From the NCBI GenBank assembly GCA_028752905.1, contig JAQNBH010000006.1, positions 27,260,448-27,324,447 on the forward strand: a stretch of DNA of 64,000 nt. Reading direction: 5' to 3'. This document shows, one piece after another, positions 42,333-53,967 of the stretch (positions are counted from its first letter, which is position 1; each line of letters starts with the position of its first letter). A program made the position numbers and the translations under genes. The notes beneath the pieces are model-generated. The model was not told where the DNA came from and did no database searches. It was given only the letters and a program-made list of their open reading frames with translations. This stretch comes from Cladorhizidae sp. MBARI D1340-BT2 (Eukaryota; Porifera; Demospongiae; Poecilosclerida; Cladorhizidae).

Positions 42333-44298
42333 CTACTGGAAGAAAAAACAATCAAGAAAATGTGAAGGAAAAAAAGGAAAAAAAAGAGTTATGATGTGGA
42401 TGGTAAGTGACACAGGACTAACTTTTGTGAGGTATAGTTCAAAGCCAGGTGTAATACATAAAGCTACTTTACAAATCTTACATCTAAATAAAGTTCTGAC
42501 TTCCTTTTTTGCTGCTGCACAGGTAGCAAGCACACAGGGACCTTTTGCCATTGCTATTTGGGGGAAGGTAGTGCCTTCCTGTAAGTCTGACTGGTTCAGC
42601 CACTGGATGATTGTGAAGGATGGACACTTCAAGCTGAGCTTCTGTCAGGCCTGCCTCCAGAAGAAATCCAACAGCAACCTTCACTAAGAAGGACTGGTGT
42701 GTTACTCTTCGGCCAGTCGAAGGTCTCCCTTTATATATCATGTATGCATTTACCAATGCCAGGTTGAGGAGATGAAAAGCTGCCCGTTTCCACCATTTCT
42801 GTGTCCTATGTTGGAAGGTATAGTAACTCATCAGCTGATTGGATTTGTCAACCCCACCCATGTGACTATTGTACTTGACAATGGCTGTTGGCTTTATGAC
42901 CTCCTCCATGCCAGTTGCTGACAGCCTTGTCCTCTTCCTCTTTGCTATAGTGCTATCATCGTGGATAGTACTCAGAATGGTCACAGCTTTCTTGTCCATC
43001 CATTTCAAGGCAAGGACACCATTTGTACTTATATACTTGATGTCACCCTTTTTCATTTTGTCTTTGGCCTTGATACATGCAGGTCCCCCCCTCCTGTTCA
43101 CCCGAACTGCACCACATGCACCGAAGCCACTACTTTTTTAGGGTGAGGAACAAGTCTGGACTTGTGTACAAATGGTGTCCTTTATTCTCCATCCCTTCTA
43201 CTAGCTTCATCACCATGTCATGTGTTGTTCTGTAGCGGAGAGGCTCTCATTTCTCTGGGAGACCCCCCAAAAAGAACAAGAACTGAAAAGAAAAAAAGTG
43301 GGAAGGAAAAAGGGGATAATGAAGAAGAGCAGGAAGGAAGTAAAAAAAGAAAGAAAAAAGTGGGGGCGGGGGGGGGGGGGGGGGGGGAAAGACTATGAGT
43401 GAATTATATTTATTATATATAATATTATAGTACTTTTCTACATGGCTATTTGTGTGTATATATATATACAGTTTCCTCACCAGTATAGAGCTTCCAAATG
43501 TACATATATCCACTGGAGCCGTCTGCCAGGACATAGGCTTTCATGCCCCACTTGATAGCGATAAACCACAGCCGTCCCTTGAAGCCTATCATTGATTCAT
43601 TGACTGATATATCTCTCCCCAGCTGGTAAAAGGTTTTGAATTTATCTAGTAAATGCTCCATAAGTGGCCGTATTTTGAACAGGGCATCATATCCTGGCCG
43701 ACCCCTAGGTACATCTTCTCTCCATCATTTAGGTGAAAGAAGCGCGAGACAAAATCGGTCTCCCGCCATGATAGAGGAGAAGCATGACCTGGTGAAGGGC
43801 CATTTCTTGCACCAATAGTCCTCAATCCGATGCTTATTATCCATGCTCATGGCAATAAAGGGCAAGAAACTTCACCATTTCACTGACTGAGCACCTTTTC
43901 CACTCTCTGACTCTTGATCGAAGAGGTAAGTCTTTATTTCCAGCCATGAATTGCTCAGCATACAACATTTTTTCGTTCACAACTCTCCTCAGGATATTGT
44001 CGTCCATAAAAAGCTGAGCAAACTCCAAAGGCTCTTTTCCTTCCATATCAACAGTGCACCCAGATGCCTGGCTAAAGGAGATGGAAGAACTGGAACAAGA
44101 AGTACTGGCACCAGAACTTCTACCACTTTAGCTACACACACCACCAACTACGCCATCACTAACACTATCAGCTACCTCACAAACTCCAACATCCTCATCA
44201 TCCTCACTATAATTCTTCACTATGAAGCCATCAAAATCATCATCAATCTCATCATCCAACATACACAGCACTTTATCTGTATCACAATATTTAGCCAT
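42333..44298 (-). pseudogene. piggyBac transposase (DDE_Tnp_1_7 type), inactive
   Basis: Start MAKYCDTDKVLCMLDDEIDD at 44298. The N-terminal domain at 44046-43837 reads PLEFAQLFMDDNILRRVVNE. The core begins at 43661 with DISVNESMIGFKGR, where the first catalytic Asp of the usual VDE-M motif is Asn. At about 43170 GHHLYTSPDLF lacks the DN of the usual second Asp motif. The third Asp is intact in VKYNSHMGGVDKSNQL (42830). The C-terminal zinc-finger-like tail is split by a frameshift: CACYLCSSKK, then TLFRCKICKVALC in another frame. A purine-rich G tract (43258-43387) sits in the middle. At least four lesions make it dead. Confidence 0.8.
43258..43390 (+). repeat. Purine tract with a poly-G run
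   Basis: A/G-only stretch of more than 100 bp ending in about 20 consecutive G residues, interrupting the transposase relic. Likely slippage-prone low-complexity sequence. Confidence 0.7.
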
Positions 44299-44989
44299 AG
44301 TTACGCCCCACAATATTTAATTAAACTTGCTATCTGTTGTAATCTAATATAGCCAAACTCTACAAAGCTCTTAACTAAATCAATAGCTCCTCTCTCTAAA
44401 GAACTTTGATTACAGCTGTAAAGCAAGCAGCTGCTCAGTACCCACTTGTAAAGCATTGCATCTTCTGGGGACACTATAGTATCCCAAGTATGAAATCAGG
44501 AGGACAATAATTCCACATGAAACATGCCAGGAAGCATCTTGGAATGTGATAGAAGCAACCTAGTAAATCACACAGGAGGCTGTTTACAAGATATATAGCT
44601 GATCCATAAATTTTTTTTTGGAAAATCATCCAATTTACTTTCCCTAATTGGTTATCTATCCAAGATCTACAAGTGTGCCAAGTAGAAGAGCCTGAGAAGC
44701 TGTCCTAGTAGGAATAAGGCTAGTTTAAGAAGCTTATAAGCAGGGGCGTATGCAGACTTTTGAAAAGGGGGGTTATGTATATATGTCGGATGTGGATCAT
44801 GTGGCTGAAAGCCATGGTGAGGATATATAGTGCAAAAGGGAAATATATATGCCCCATCCAGCACAAATCGTGGAAACTCCAAAAATATTTACAGAGATGA
44901 TTTTTATTAAGCAACCTTCAAAAATATACAGACAAAATTACTGAAATAATAAGCTAACATTGAATTCTGCATGGATGTTGTTCTACGTA

Positions 44990-47230
44990 AAGTTTGCAAC
45001 AGTATCGATCCATTCCAGTATTAATGCTAAGGCACTGAGTCTTTCCTCACTTGTTTAAACATCGAAGTGTGGAAGCAGATCGTCCACAAGTACGGGAACT
45101 GAGTGGGAGTGTAGCAAAAAGGTTCAAAAGGGACATTTGGAAGGGTTTTGAGGCAGCAGAGTTTAAGCGATTCACTCAGAGTTTGAGGACGCTCATCTGG
45201 TTAAATTTGTAGCCACCTTGACTTCCAGCGATGAAACTCTTCATCAAGTATACTCACATTTGGTAGATATTCAGAATAGAAAGTAACAGCAGGTTCAATA
45301 TTAACAAAGGATGAAGTAGTGGTATGGATGGGCAATAGGTATTGCAATGAAGCTACCTGGTTGGTATGCTTAGTAAATCTTGATGTATAATGTGGTCAAG
45401 AAAAGGGATGACTACAGCCCATTTAAAATAATCCTCAACTGAATTAGTGGATTCAGACAATGCTGCTGTCGCTGAGTTGTGCGTGGCATCGAAATAGTTA
45501 TATTGGACTGAACTGCCCATCTAGAACAATGCCGAAAGATACGCTGTGAAAAATTATCAACATCTGCTCTCTCTCTTTTTAATTCATTGCAACAGTCTTG
45601 TACTTATTGTCACTCCAGAGGTAAGGTCTTGGCACTTTCCTTGTAATTTAACAACAGCTTCTTTAAATAGACCTAAAGAGAGTGACTAGGGAATATAAAA
45701 ATGCAAAGGACTCCAACGTTTTCATGTATGCAAGAGCATTTTTCTTATCATCAGTAGTCCAACCATCTTTAAAGTTCAGAAATTCACTATTTCCATAGAG
45801 TACTATCTCACACATTTCAATTAGAAAAGGATGATATAGACAGAAACGCTCCCAGCCATTGATGTTCTCTACCCATCGAGTAATGCAAACGTTGATTATT
45901 GAAAACTGCTTTGTGCCAATCTGAGACCTCTTCTGAATGATTGCTTTAAGGAGGCCCTCTCTTTTAGCTGAATCCTTAATCCATAATGTGAAACCTTTTA
46001 TCTGATCTACACAGTTCCTTATAGGTGGAACAGAACAGGAACTTATGATAGCCAGATTATGGAATGACTTGCACAATGGGTGTAGAATGCCTTGGGATGC
46101 TTCTCTCGAAGTAATGCCTGCACACCAGCTATCTCCCCACTCATCATTGAGGCCCCATCATACCCTTTCCCTCGCAAATCATTCAGTGATAAGCCAAGCC
46201 CCTCCAAGGTCTGTATAATGGTATTTGGTACACATCAGCTGCTCGGACTCTCTCAAGTTTTACAAATGAAACAAACTCTTAACTCTTCTCGAATGTCACC
46301 ATGGCCATCAACAAAGTGAAGGAATATGTGCAGATGCTCTACATTGTGACATGAAACCTCATCAGCTAGAACGAAAAAATATTTTGCTTCTTTTATCTCA
46401 GATATTGTTTTGGCAAGAATCATATCATAGCCTATAATATTAATAATTACATTTTGAGTCCTTGGTGATAAGTGTGTTGCATTCTTTGCCTTGGTACAAT
46501 AAAGATGCTCATATAAAATACTGTCTGTCCCCGCAAAAGATTTTAGCATTGCTAAAAAGTTTCCAGGATTCTTTGACGATGCAACTTCCTCTAACTTTCC
46601 ACGAAATGCAATACCCTGTTTGCCTAAAAAAAAATTGCTCAAACAATTTGCCTCAGTATTGCCTTTTTTCACTAATTTCCTTTTGAACAGCAGTGCTTGT
46701 CATTACATCTACTCGTGATACTGGATTTTCAATTGTGCATCTGCTTGCTGCAAACAATCACGATGGTATTGAAGCTTTGCATGATTACCCAAATTGCAAC
46801 TCATCTTGATCCAGTTAGAAAAAGGCTTAATTACCAGGTAACCTTTATCTTTACGTTGGTTAGATGGAAGAAACAGAGCACAAGGCGGACAAAATACACC
46901 ATCTACCTTAGAACTGTAGACTAGCCAAGGATATTTACTGAGCCACAATATGTTAAACTTTTGGTGATAGCTATGTAATAAGGTGCCAGTAAGGACACTA
47001 AGCAATTGTACATCGTGGTGACATAAGAAAGAGTATCTAGCACCACTAGAAAGCTCATGTATTAAACAATCAGCATCATCAATAGAAGATAATAAACATA
47101 CGATTCTGGTCCTTCGGCACTTCCACTTGAGCATTCATTAACTATAGGAACTTCATCTTCATGTCAGCTTTCCAGAGTGGTACTGATTTCAGAATGATCC
47201 AGATCAGACTGAGGTTCACTAGAATCTGAA
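44990..47230 (-). pseudogene. hAT transposase (TTF-type finger, DUF4371 type), inactive
   Basis: A Ser/Asp-rich leader (DSSEPQSDLDHSEISTTLES, then a stop) precedes a TTF-type finger: YPWLVYSSKVDGVFCPPCALF with KPFSNWIKM and a His pair near YHRDC. The DUF4371 part (46672-46253) reads FFLGKQGIAFRGKLEE, LSPRTQNVIINIIGYD and YFFVLADEVSCHN with the DDE-type Asp. The second catalytic region is GYDGASMMSGE (about 46170), and 46076-45663 holds ITRWVENI. The C-terminal dimerisation region near 45000 retains SEERLSALALI. Stops and shifts break the frame into at least four pieces. Related proteins are often annotated ZMYM- or zinc-finger-like in animals. Confidence 0.75.
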
Positions 47231-47303
47231 TAAATGTGATTGGTTTATCAAGTGTACAGGCTTCAAGCTAAATAGCTAGCAATAATTTCTCTTATCTTCA
47301 TCC

Positions 47304-47585
47304 TCAATGGCTGTAATTTTGAAAAATGACCTGGTGTCCATATTTTGTCGTTGGCTCTTGATGGCAGAGTTGTAGCTCATTAGTTCCACAACTACTATTA
47401 ATGCTCACTACATGTGCAATGATTAGCTCATTAACCAGTCGAAGGACAAAGTCCAACCAACCAGACAGCCCCTCGGTGGGACCAGAGCACCCTGAGCAGA
47501 TTGGTCTTATTTGCATGGGGGATTTGTGGGCTTTCTTTAGAAAGTACATTCGTTGGGTTCTCATTTTCCCCTCCACCATGGTCAA
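47304..47585 (-). pseudogene. Penelope-like reverse transcriptase fragment nested in the hAT element
   Basis: Reads RMYFLKKAHKSPMQIRPI and CSGPTEGLSGWLDFVLRLV, the finger-region motifs (Y-F-x-K-x-HK, RPI, PTE-S-W-D) of Penelope-like reverse transcriptases. It is bordered upstream by a (GGGCTA)n run at 47585-47612. It represents an earlier part of the domain than the fragment at 7490-7945. No catalytic box is present. Confidence 0.65.
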
Positions 47586-47625
47586 GGGCTAGGGCTAGGG
47601 CTAGGCCTAGCCCTAAGTTATTGTA
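47585..47625. repeat. (GGGCTA)n at the Penelope fragment border
   Basis: AGGGCTAGGGCTAGGGCTAG followed by an inverted GCCTAGCCC. This is possibly relevant because some Penelope-like elements are found joined to telomere-like repeats. The word here is not a canonical telomere unit. Confidence 0.5.
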
Positions 47626-47809
47626 ATTTTGTTTCCACATTATTTAACACTATCAATGTACCTATGTTAATTAAAATTATATTAATGAAGTGTGCCATTG
47701 CCTGAAATGAAATCTGAGAGGGCAAAACACACACAAACACATTCCAATGAATATCATTAAAATGAAAGGGGGGTTCTGCAGACCCCCCCCTGCGTACGCC
47801 CATGATAAG

Positions 47810-48495
47810 GGCTAGGTACCACATCCAAAGCTTTAGTGGATAAATTATCTAAGCCTGTCATTATCTAGTAGACTATAATAGTAAAAGAACAGCAAGATCC
47901 ACACCCTTAAGAGTTCCCATTAAATATATCTAGCTTCACTGCTGGATGCTGCCTGTACTAGAGCAAGAACAAACTAAACATATAACGCAGCAGAAATTAG
48001 GTTCGCTGTTGCTACCTCCCAGTATAGAGCTCATTCAACATAGAGCTCAAGTTCCATGCAAAGACAGCTGTTGTTGGTCTAGTTTTAACTTACAGAGGAA
48101 AATGTACCCATAGCATCTAGTTTTGTGTGTAGCATCCTGAGCGCATTACGACACCATGTTAAGAGAGTTGAGATATAGACAGTTGTGGTTATTATTACCA
48201 CCAACAATAAGTAGTTGTATTATGCACATTGCAAGATGTTGGGGATGATTATTGTAGATTCAAATACTCACCAAATGTGAGGAGAGTCCGAACATCAAGA
48301 GGAGGGAGATGAATATCAGGTTACATACAAGAAGGTAAAACATGTAACATTACATCATATTATGCATAATACTAGTACACTTCTAAATTTATTCAAACTT
48401 GTACGATTACTCTCAGCTGAACAAAAAAGCTGATTTAAATAAAGTTCTAGTATATTATTATAATGAGATTTTGAACTGCACAGAACTAATTACTC
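47810..48495. other. No gene recognised
   Basis: AT-rich, no motif-bearing frame. Confidence 0.4.
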
Positions 48496-48500
48496 ACACA

Positions 48501-48680
48501 GGATCCTCAAAAACCAGAATGCCTGATTTTGGTGCGTAAATGTCTCCAGATTGCCAAGTGCTAGAGAGTTGAAATTAGCACCAGTGGCTACAGGAAGCCC
48601 TACTCTATACAATGACAGTTTTGATTAGGCGCTAAAATGTAAGTACGTAGTCAAGCGTGCGGGTGGAAAATGAATGAAAT
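48501..48680. mobile_element. Half copy of the foldback family
   Basis: Matches one arm of the elements at 18.2 and 51.4 kb: ATTGCCAAGTGCTAGAGAGT, AGCACCAGTGGCTACAGG and GGCGCTAAAATGTAAGTAC. The second arm is missing. Confidence 0.65.
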
Positions 48681-49541
48681 TCATAAGACTCCCAAGCCAT
48701 ATTAAATTAAGTACCGTGGCTCCTGAGATGATGTAACGACCTATAGATGGTCTATCCTGCATTCTTTGCAATTGGTTTTATTCAGCAAAGTATATTCAAC
48801 TATAAAACCATTTGAAGATCAGTTATCATGAAATATGCAATTCTTGTGACAGGCTCAATGTTGATATCCTTTACGAACCAGTTATACCATCATTGGGACA
48901 TTGGAAAATGTTTTTGGCAATTTAGAGGACGTGCAGGATGAGCTGCCTGTGCCACTAGATCACTTGGGAAAGGTTGCAAATGTCATGATGGAGCAGCAAG
49001 ATACTCGTTAGGAAACTGTAGACAGTTACAGAGAGTTGCAGCTATAAATAGGCCTGGTTATGCTATTACAATTCTTGCCTCAATGTTCTGGGAAATATGT
49101 TACACTAATCATGAAGCTTGTACACATGTTCATAATTGGTGCATGTTTCAAGGACTTTGAGAACAGTGCTTCGTAGCAAGATACCATAACTTAACTTAAG
49201 AACATTAGGTAACTAAACATGAGAGGCTTAACAACCACAGTTTAGGAAACTAAAATATTTTTATAGACAAAAGTGGTACAAGTTAGGCCCCCTAAATGCT
49301 ACTTAATAGAACGTTCAGCATTTGACAGTCAAGTACATGCACGTGTGTGGGAGGTGTCTCTTCAATGGGATTGTTATTTCAAGCTCTAGTATGGTGGCGG
49401 CTTTGTACCAGCAGCATTAGAACAACATTAGTTATCCCTGCAGCATTAGGGGATGGAGTATGTACAGGTGCCTCTTAATACTCTAGCAACTTACAAGAAC
49501 TGATCTAAAATGGTCTTAAAGTTTTTTAAATCATAACTTAA

Positions 49542-50172
49542 CCCTTTCACTGCGCATACCCGGTACTACCGGGTAGAAAAAAATGTCGTTGAATTGCGCG
49601 TACCCGGTACTACCGGGTATGTGAAAATAATCATTTTTAAATTCCGCGTGCACTGCACGTGCCAGCTATTTTTTTCCCCCTATGAACTAGAGATGATTTC
49701 CACTTGGAAAGTCGTGTTTCCCAGCGGTAGGCAGCGGAATGACGCGAGCGTGGCCTCAGAAGGCAACGAAGTTGTGGACCAGACAGCGTGGACAACTTCG
49801 ATTTGTACGATACAGGTAATTCGTTTCCAACAGTTGACTACGATAATGCCGACAGTGATTGGGAGTATTCCATGGACGAGACCGATGATTTGCTCAACTT
49901 GGGCGGCCCTGCACAGGGCCAAGGTGACAATGCCATGTCTGTAGATTGAAACGACATCAATATGGCCGCCATTAGGTCACATGACCACCTAATTATTCAA
50001 AATACCAAATTTCAATTTTTCCCCCATAGGCCAACCTCTTGCCCACCCAAAAACATAAAAAGAATTTCAAAATAACCTCTTAGTCTTTTTTTGGCATTGA
50101 TTTCAAAATCACCTTTTTTTTGGGCAAAATAAGCCAGCACAGGGGGGGTATTTACCTGCAGCAGTGAAAGGG
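49542..50172. mobile_element. piggyBac-type MITE (631 bp) with TTAA duplication
   Basis: The left end CCCTTTCACTGC and the right end GCAGTGAAAGGG are perfect 12-bp inverted repeats, flanked by TTAA at 49538-49541 and 50173-50176. The paralogous Z copy has one TTAA at that site, which is a clean empty-site comparison. Inside, an 18-bp palindrome ACCCGGTACTACCGGGTA occurs twice (starting at 49558 and 49603). The interior is more GC-rich than its surroundings from 49680 to 49960, as expected of recent horizontal or transposon-derived sequence. Confidence 0.85.
49743..49949 (+). pseudogene. Residual transposase-like N-terminal frame inside the MITE
   Basis: Frame 3 is open for 68 codons to TGA at 49947-49949, reading VDNFDLYDTGNSFPTVDYDN and then an acidic stretch with DSDWEYSMDETDDLLNLG. 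Acidic leaders of this kind precede piggyBac transposases. No ATG fits cleanly, and a frameshift with the overlapping frame from 49698 is possible. It suggests the MITE is an internal deletion of an autonomous element. Confidence 0.4.
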
Positions 50173-50554
50173 TTAATCAGTTTTGCAGCAAGTATAAAGG
50201 ATGTGCAATCGCTGATCGCAACCACTGTCCTCATAGTAATCTTTATGGGAATTCTGCTGTTTTAGCAAGCTGTTTTTCCTACATTAGGCTACTTGTGCCT
50301 ACCAGTAAACTCTCTCAATAGTTTAGACTTTGAGAAATGAGTTAGTGTCCTTTGATACATTGTTTACAGTCTTCTGCTGATTTGGACCAGGATAGAGCAA
50401 GATCTTTGCAGTGGCATCTGGGATGTAAAACTTGTGAAGGTTTTAACACCAGAAAGGATAGCATTAACTTTCAATAGTTCATCCTGGATCCCGTCCCACG
50501 GACAATGATGGATGTCGCAGGGAGGGTGCATTTGAGCTTGATGGCAGCTAAGTG

Positions 50555-51040
50555 AGCATTCTGATCTCTGTGGGTAATATGATTTAATCAATTTCTGGCT
50601 TACATAAGTATGTTGATAAGGGATCACTAGTTACGGAGAAGAAAATGCTGACTTGCTTCCATTGAGATTAGTATGCTACACTTGTTAGTTGACATTTTTG
50701 TCCTTGGATGGGATCCTGTAAACTCTAGTAAAGGTAATGCTACCCTTACTGCTGTCAGAACAGCTAGCCACTACTAATGCCCAACTTTTCCAGGAGAAAC
50801 TTGTAGAGGGTAAACTCTTTTCCTCGTGATATTTTGTAGCACCTTCAATGCATAACCATCCTAGATGCTGATACAGAAATCCAACCAGGAGTGCATTTTC
50901 TTCTAAAGAGAGTAGATATTCTGAGGGATTTCAGGCTAGCATAGGTGAATATACAGCTTTCATTGGCTTGCAGAGACAGCAGCAACGGTAAGGAAGGGAC
51001 AGTTTATGACTTTTTTGCTTGTCAATCAGTTTTATTCATT
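50555..51040. repeat. Dispersed repeat X, copy 2
   Basis: Paralogue of 478-960, as described there. Confidence 0.7.
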
Positions 51041-51430
51041 TCTATATTTTTATCGCTTCCTCCACCCACTCCCACAAACTAGAACAAGAAATAAAGTTTA
51101 ATGTAATAATGTTGTAACCTTCTGCACATGTCCAGGTAAAAATCTGGTTTTTAGCACGTTTTATGATGAATGTCCCAATTTGAAGATATCAGCTTAAAAA
51201 GGTGAATCAGTTAATGAAATATGGTATTACATTAAAAAATGAGAGCTTCTTTCTCCATCATAACACATCACAGACGGTATTACACGACACATAGACAGGG
51301 TTACATGTACATCCTTACAAAATATTACCCAATGATTTGACTGTGTTTCACAACACTTAACCTGTGATAGAATCATTCTTACAAAATATAAACATCATTG
51401 ATCAGTTAGCAAGTAGTCAACTGTGAGTTT

Positions 51431-52181
51431 GTTAGGGGTGATAGGTGCATTTTTTAATTATAAAAACAAACTTGTGGTTACCACTTTATAGCGCCATAGA
51501 TTCTGTAAACTTCATGGTATGGTCTTGATATAATTATAGCTCAAAAGATTGGTCTCTCCTCGCTTTGATACTAAAATATTTTTCATATGATAACTATAGG
51601 CAAGTTACTGGAAATAAAGTGGAGGGAGCCTCAAAACCTCTATGCCTGATTTTGCCACATAAATATCTTCAGATTGCCAAGTGCTAGAGAGTTGAAATTA
51701 GCAACACTGGTTAGAGAAAGCCCTACTCTATTTTTGATAAGGCGCTAAAATGTAAGTACTGGTCAAGCAAGCGCACAGGTGGAAAATGAATTTTATGGAA
51801 TTTTAACAAAATTCATTTTACAACCGAGCATTTGACCACGTACTTACGTTTTAGCGCCTCATCAAATTGCTAATTGCATAGAGTAGGGCTTCTTCTAGTC
51901 ACTGGTGTTAATTTCAACTCTCTAGCACTTGGCAATCTGGAGATATTTATGCGGCAAAATCAGGCATTCAGGTTTTGAGGTCCCTCCACTTTAGTTCCAG
52001 TAACTTGGCTATAGTTATAAGCATGAAAAATATTTTAGTATCGAAATAAAGCACACAGAGAGCGCTATCTTTTGAGCTATATATCAAGTACATACCATAA
52101 AGTTTACAGAATCTATGGAGCTATAAAGTGGTACCCCACTTGTTTGGTTTTTTTATTAAAAAATTACCTAACTCCCCCAAA
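51431..52181. mobile_element. Foldback element, copy 2 (most complete)
   Basis: Arms 51431-51790 and 51830-52181 are inverted complements: TTAGGGG...CATTTTTTAA ends, TGGTTACCACTTTATAGC, CCATAGATTCTGTAAACTT, CTCAAAAGAT, GCAAGTTACTGGAA and TCAGATTGCCAAGTGCTAGA. The centre is AATTTTATGGAATTTTAACA. About 750 bp, no protein. Confidence 0.8.
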
Positions 52182-52284
52182 ATTAGTCATTTACTATACT
52201 AGCAAGACCTCCACTCAGAACCAGTTGGCAAGGGGGTTGCTCTGAAATGAAGTTAGTAGAAGCCTTCAACAGTCAGATGCAGTA

Positions 52285-52530
52285 GACAACTAGCTCCACA
52301 GATGTGGCATGAGAAACAGGGATGCTATATGAGGTTGGGTAGAATCAATCATGGAGAGGAGAGCAAACAGTAAACTACTCACAATCACTAGCATTGTGTA
52401 CATATGCACAATCATGCACTTTGCTACAGATCACCAGTTACATCACCTCCCTAACCACAGGCAGCTGCAACTAGCATCCAGGCGTAAAGGTCAGCCAACT
52501 GGTATAAGTAAGCAGTGTATGGACCTACTA
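52285..52530. repeat. Dispersed repeat Y, copy 2 (without piggyBac insertion)
   Basis: Paralogue of 2095-2262 plus 3765-3860, continuous here. Confidence 0.75.
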
Positions 52531-52599
52531 TGCTTGTTAGTAACTGTCCATCACTGGGGTCTACTTTAAGTACTATTCAGGGCTGCATTTATGATTGAG

Positions 52600-53560
52600 T
52601 TGAGTGGGGAGGGAGGGGGCACATATTTAACAAGTACAATAGGCCTGAGATCTCTGTCAAACTTCTCCTTGAAGTATGAGTAGGGACATAACAAGCTTTG
52701 GCGTAAGCTATCGGTTGGCACTCACGTGTAGAATTTCCCTCTGACAGATGCTTAGAGACTGCAGCCACATTTGGATAGTATTGTGACGAGACATGAGAAT
52801 ACAGAAGACTTAATGTAACTAACACTAATGAGTATGTTGCCTTGACGAACGGTTCCATTGCATCTACTGTTATAGCGAGCTCCATTTTCAGTTTCCTACA
52901 TGCTGCTTGATCGTCAATGATTTCCAGTAGTTTTCCAGTTGTATATGGAGGTAAATCACTGCCATGCAGCACATCTCCAAACATGTCATGCAATTTGTGG
53001 ACAACTTCAGACTTACTCCATCATATGGTTGCTGAATAGGTTGGAGTGGACAATCCAGGCTGTGTCTTTCATGCAAGCCTTGACTTCGGACTGTGAGCGA
53101 ACAAGCTTATCCAAGCCTTTATGAACACATCTAAGATAGGTTTTTCATTCTTTCTCCAACATGATCCAGAGTGTGCGAAAAACAGCCGATAACCATTATC
53201 TTATTATAGATCACAGATATGGTCCTCATTGCCACATCATTCACTGATGCACGGTCCCTCTTTGCTGCTATAATCAAATTAGAAGCAATTGACAGCTCAG
53301 TTGACAAAGCAGTTGTTAGTTGCCTAGCACATTCTTCTCCAGTGATGGATTTAGCTAAAAGCATCAGCCGACAAACACGCTGCTTGATAGCTCACTCTTT
53401 ATCTATGTAACGTAGAACAATCACAAAGGCCTCACACACATGGGTCGTTCCATCAAAAATGATAGCTACATGTCTCCCGCAAATATCTTGTTTCAGTTTA
53501 CTGATTTCATCATGCAAGATGAATGGTATCAGACGACGAAGGTGTGAAGAATCAGATAGG
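52600..53560 (-). pseudogene. Second hAT-like transposase relic
   Basis: Begins at about 53560 with LSDSSHLRRLIPFILHDEIS, then HVAIIFDGTTHVCEAFVIVL, containing the FDGTT Asp typical of hAT-type cores, and a TGA at 53394-53392. ITGEECARQLTTALSTELSI and DRASVNDVAMRT follow, with GCFSHTLDHVGE. Then three shifts occur around 53130-52990 before LPPYTTGKLLEIIDDQ and MELAITVDAMEPFVKA. The C-terminal dimerisation region is missing and the 5' end runs into a tandem-repeat monomer. I am confident of a DDE/RNase H-like transposon protein, less so of the hAT label. Confidence 0.6.
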
Positions 53561-53574
53561 GTGAAACCATTTTA

Positions 53575-53690
53575 TTCAAGTAAAATGGGTACATTAGCTT
53601 CCTTTTCAACATTATGGAACTGTTTATACCCTTTAAATGGCTTTAGATGAGAAATCACCCCCTTTTTAACTCTATTTTGCTCTCCTACAT
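53575..53690. repeat. Orphan monomer of the 6.5-7.5 kb tandem array
   Basis: AAAATGGGTACATTAGCTTC, CTTTTCAACATTATGGAACT and TGAGAAATC-CCC-TTTTTAAC match the array unit. It directly abuts the hAT-like relic and a (CCTA)n tract. Confidence 0.65.
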
Positions 53691-53852
53691 ACTACCTACC
53701 TACCTACCTACCTACCTACATACCTACCTACCTACCCACCCACCCACCCACCCACCCACCCACCCGCCCACCCACTCACCCACCCACCCACCTACCTACC
53801 TACCTACCCACCTACCTACCTACCTACCTACCTACCTACCTACCTACCTACC
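53690..53852. repeat. (CCTA)n/(CCCA)n microsatellite
   Basis: Tetranucleotide run of CCTA and CCCA units over about 160 bp. The YLPTYLPT and PPTHPPTH frames are artefacts. Confidence 0.9.
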
Positions 53853-53854
53853 TT

Positions 53855-53967
53855 ACTTCTGGTATCCATTCTTCTTGTCAAGGATAGTAGCTATCTCTCT
53901 AGTTAAAAAAAAATCCCACCGCTGCCACCAGTTGTGACAGGACCAAATCTGATATTACCCACAGACC
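53855..53967 (-). repeat. Second copy of gypsy leader, primer site and LTR tail
   Basis: Nearly identical to 56310-56425: the gag start region, the leader with GAGATAGCTACT, the primer-like TGGTGGCAGCGGTGGGAT and 35 bp of LTR end. It is joined directly to the integrase relic at about 53968. The arrangement is that of tandem elements or of a rearranged retrotransposition product. Confidence 0.7.

Larger units (their letters stand above)
44741..47801 (-). mobile_element. hAT-family element with both ends visible
   Basis: The left end CAGGGGCGTATGCAG and the right end, read inward, GGGCGTACGCAGGGGGGG are inverted repeats. The flanking octamers CTTATAAG and ATGATAAG match at 6 of 8 positions, as expected of an aged 8-bp duplication. 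Length is 3061 bp. It carries a hAT transposase relic and, near the right end, a nested Penelope fragment. Confidence 0.65.
48690..50265. repeat. Dispersed repeat Z, copy 2 (carries a MITE)
   Basis: Paralogue of 5330-6530. The extra 635 bp are accounted for by the TTAA-flanked element at 49542-50172 plus its target duplication. Confidence 0.75.

Noticed and set aside
43247..43534. Poly-Pro/Phe minus-strand frame
   Set aside because: It reads through the poly-G and purine tract inside the piggyBac relic.
53647..53937. 96-codon YLPTYLPT/PPTHPPTH frame
   Set aside because: Translation of a (CCTA)n/(CCCA)n microsatellite.
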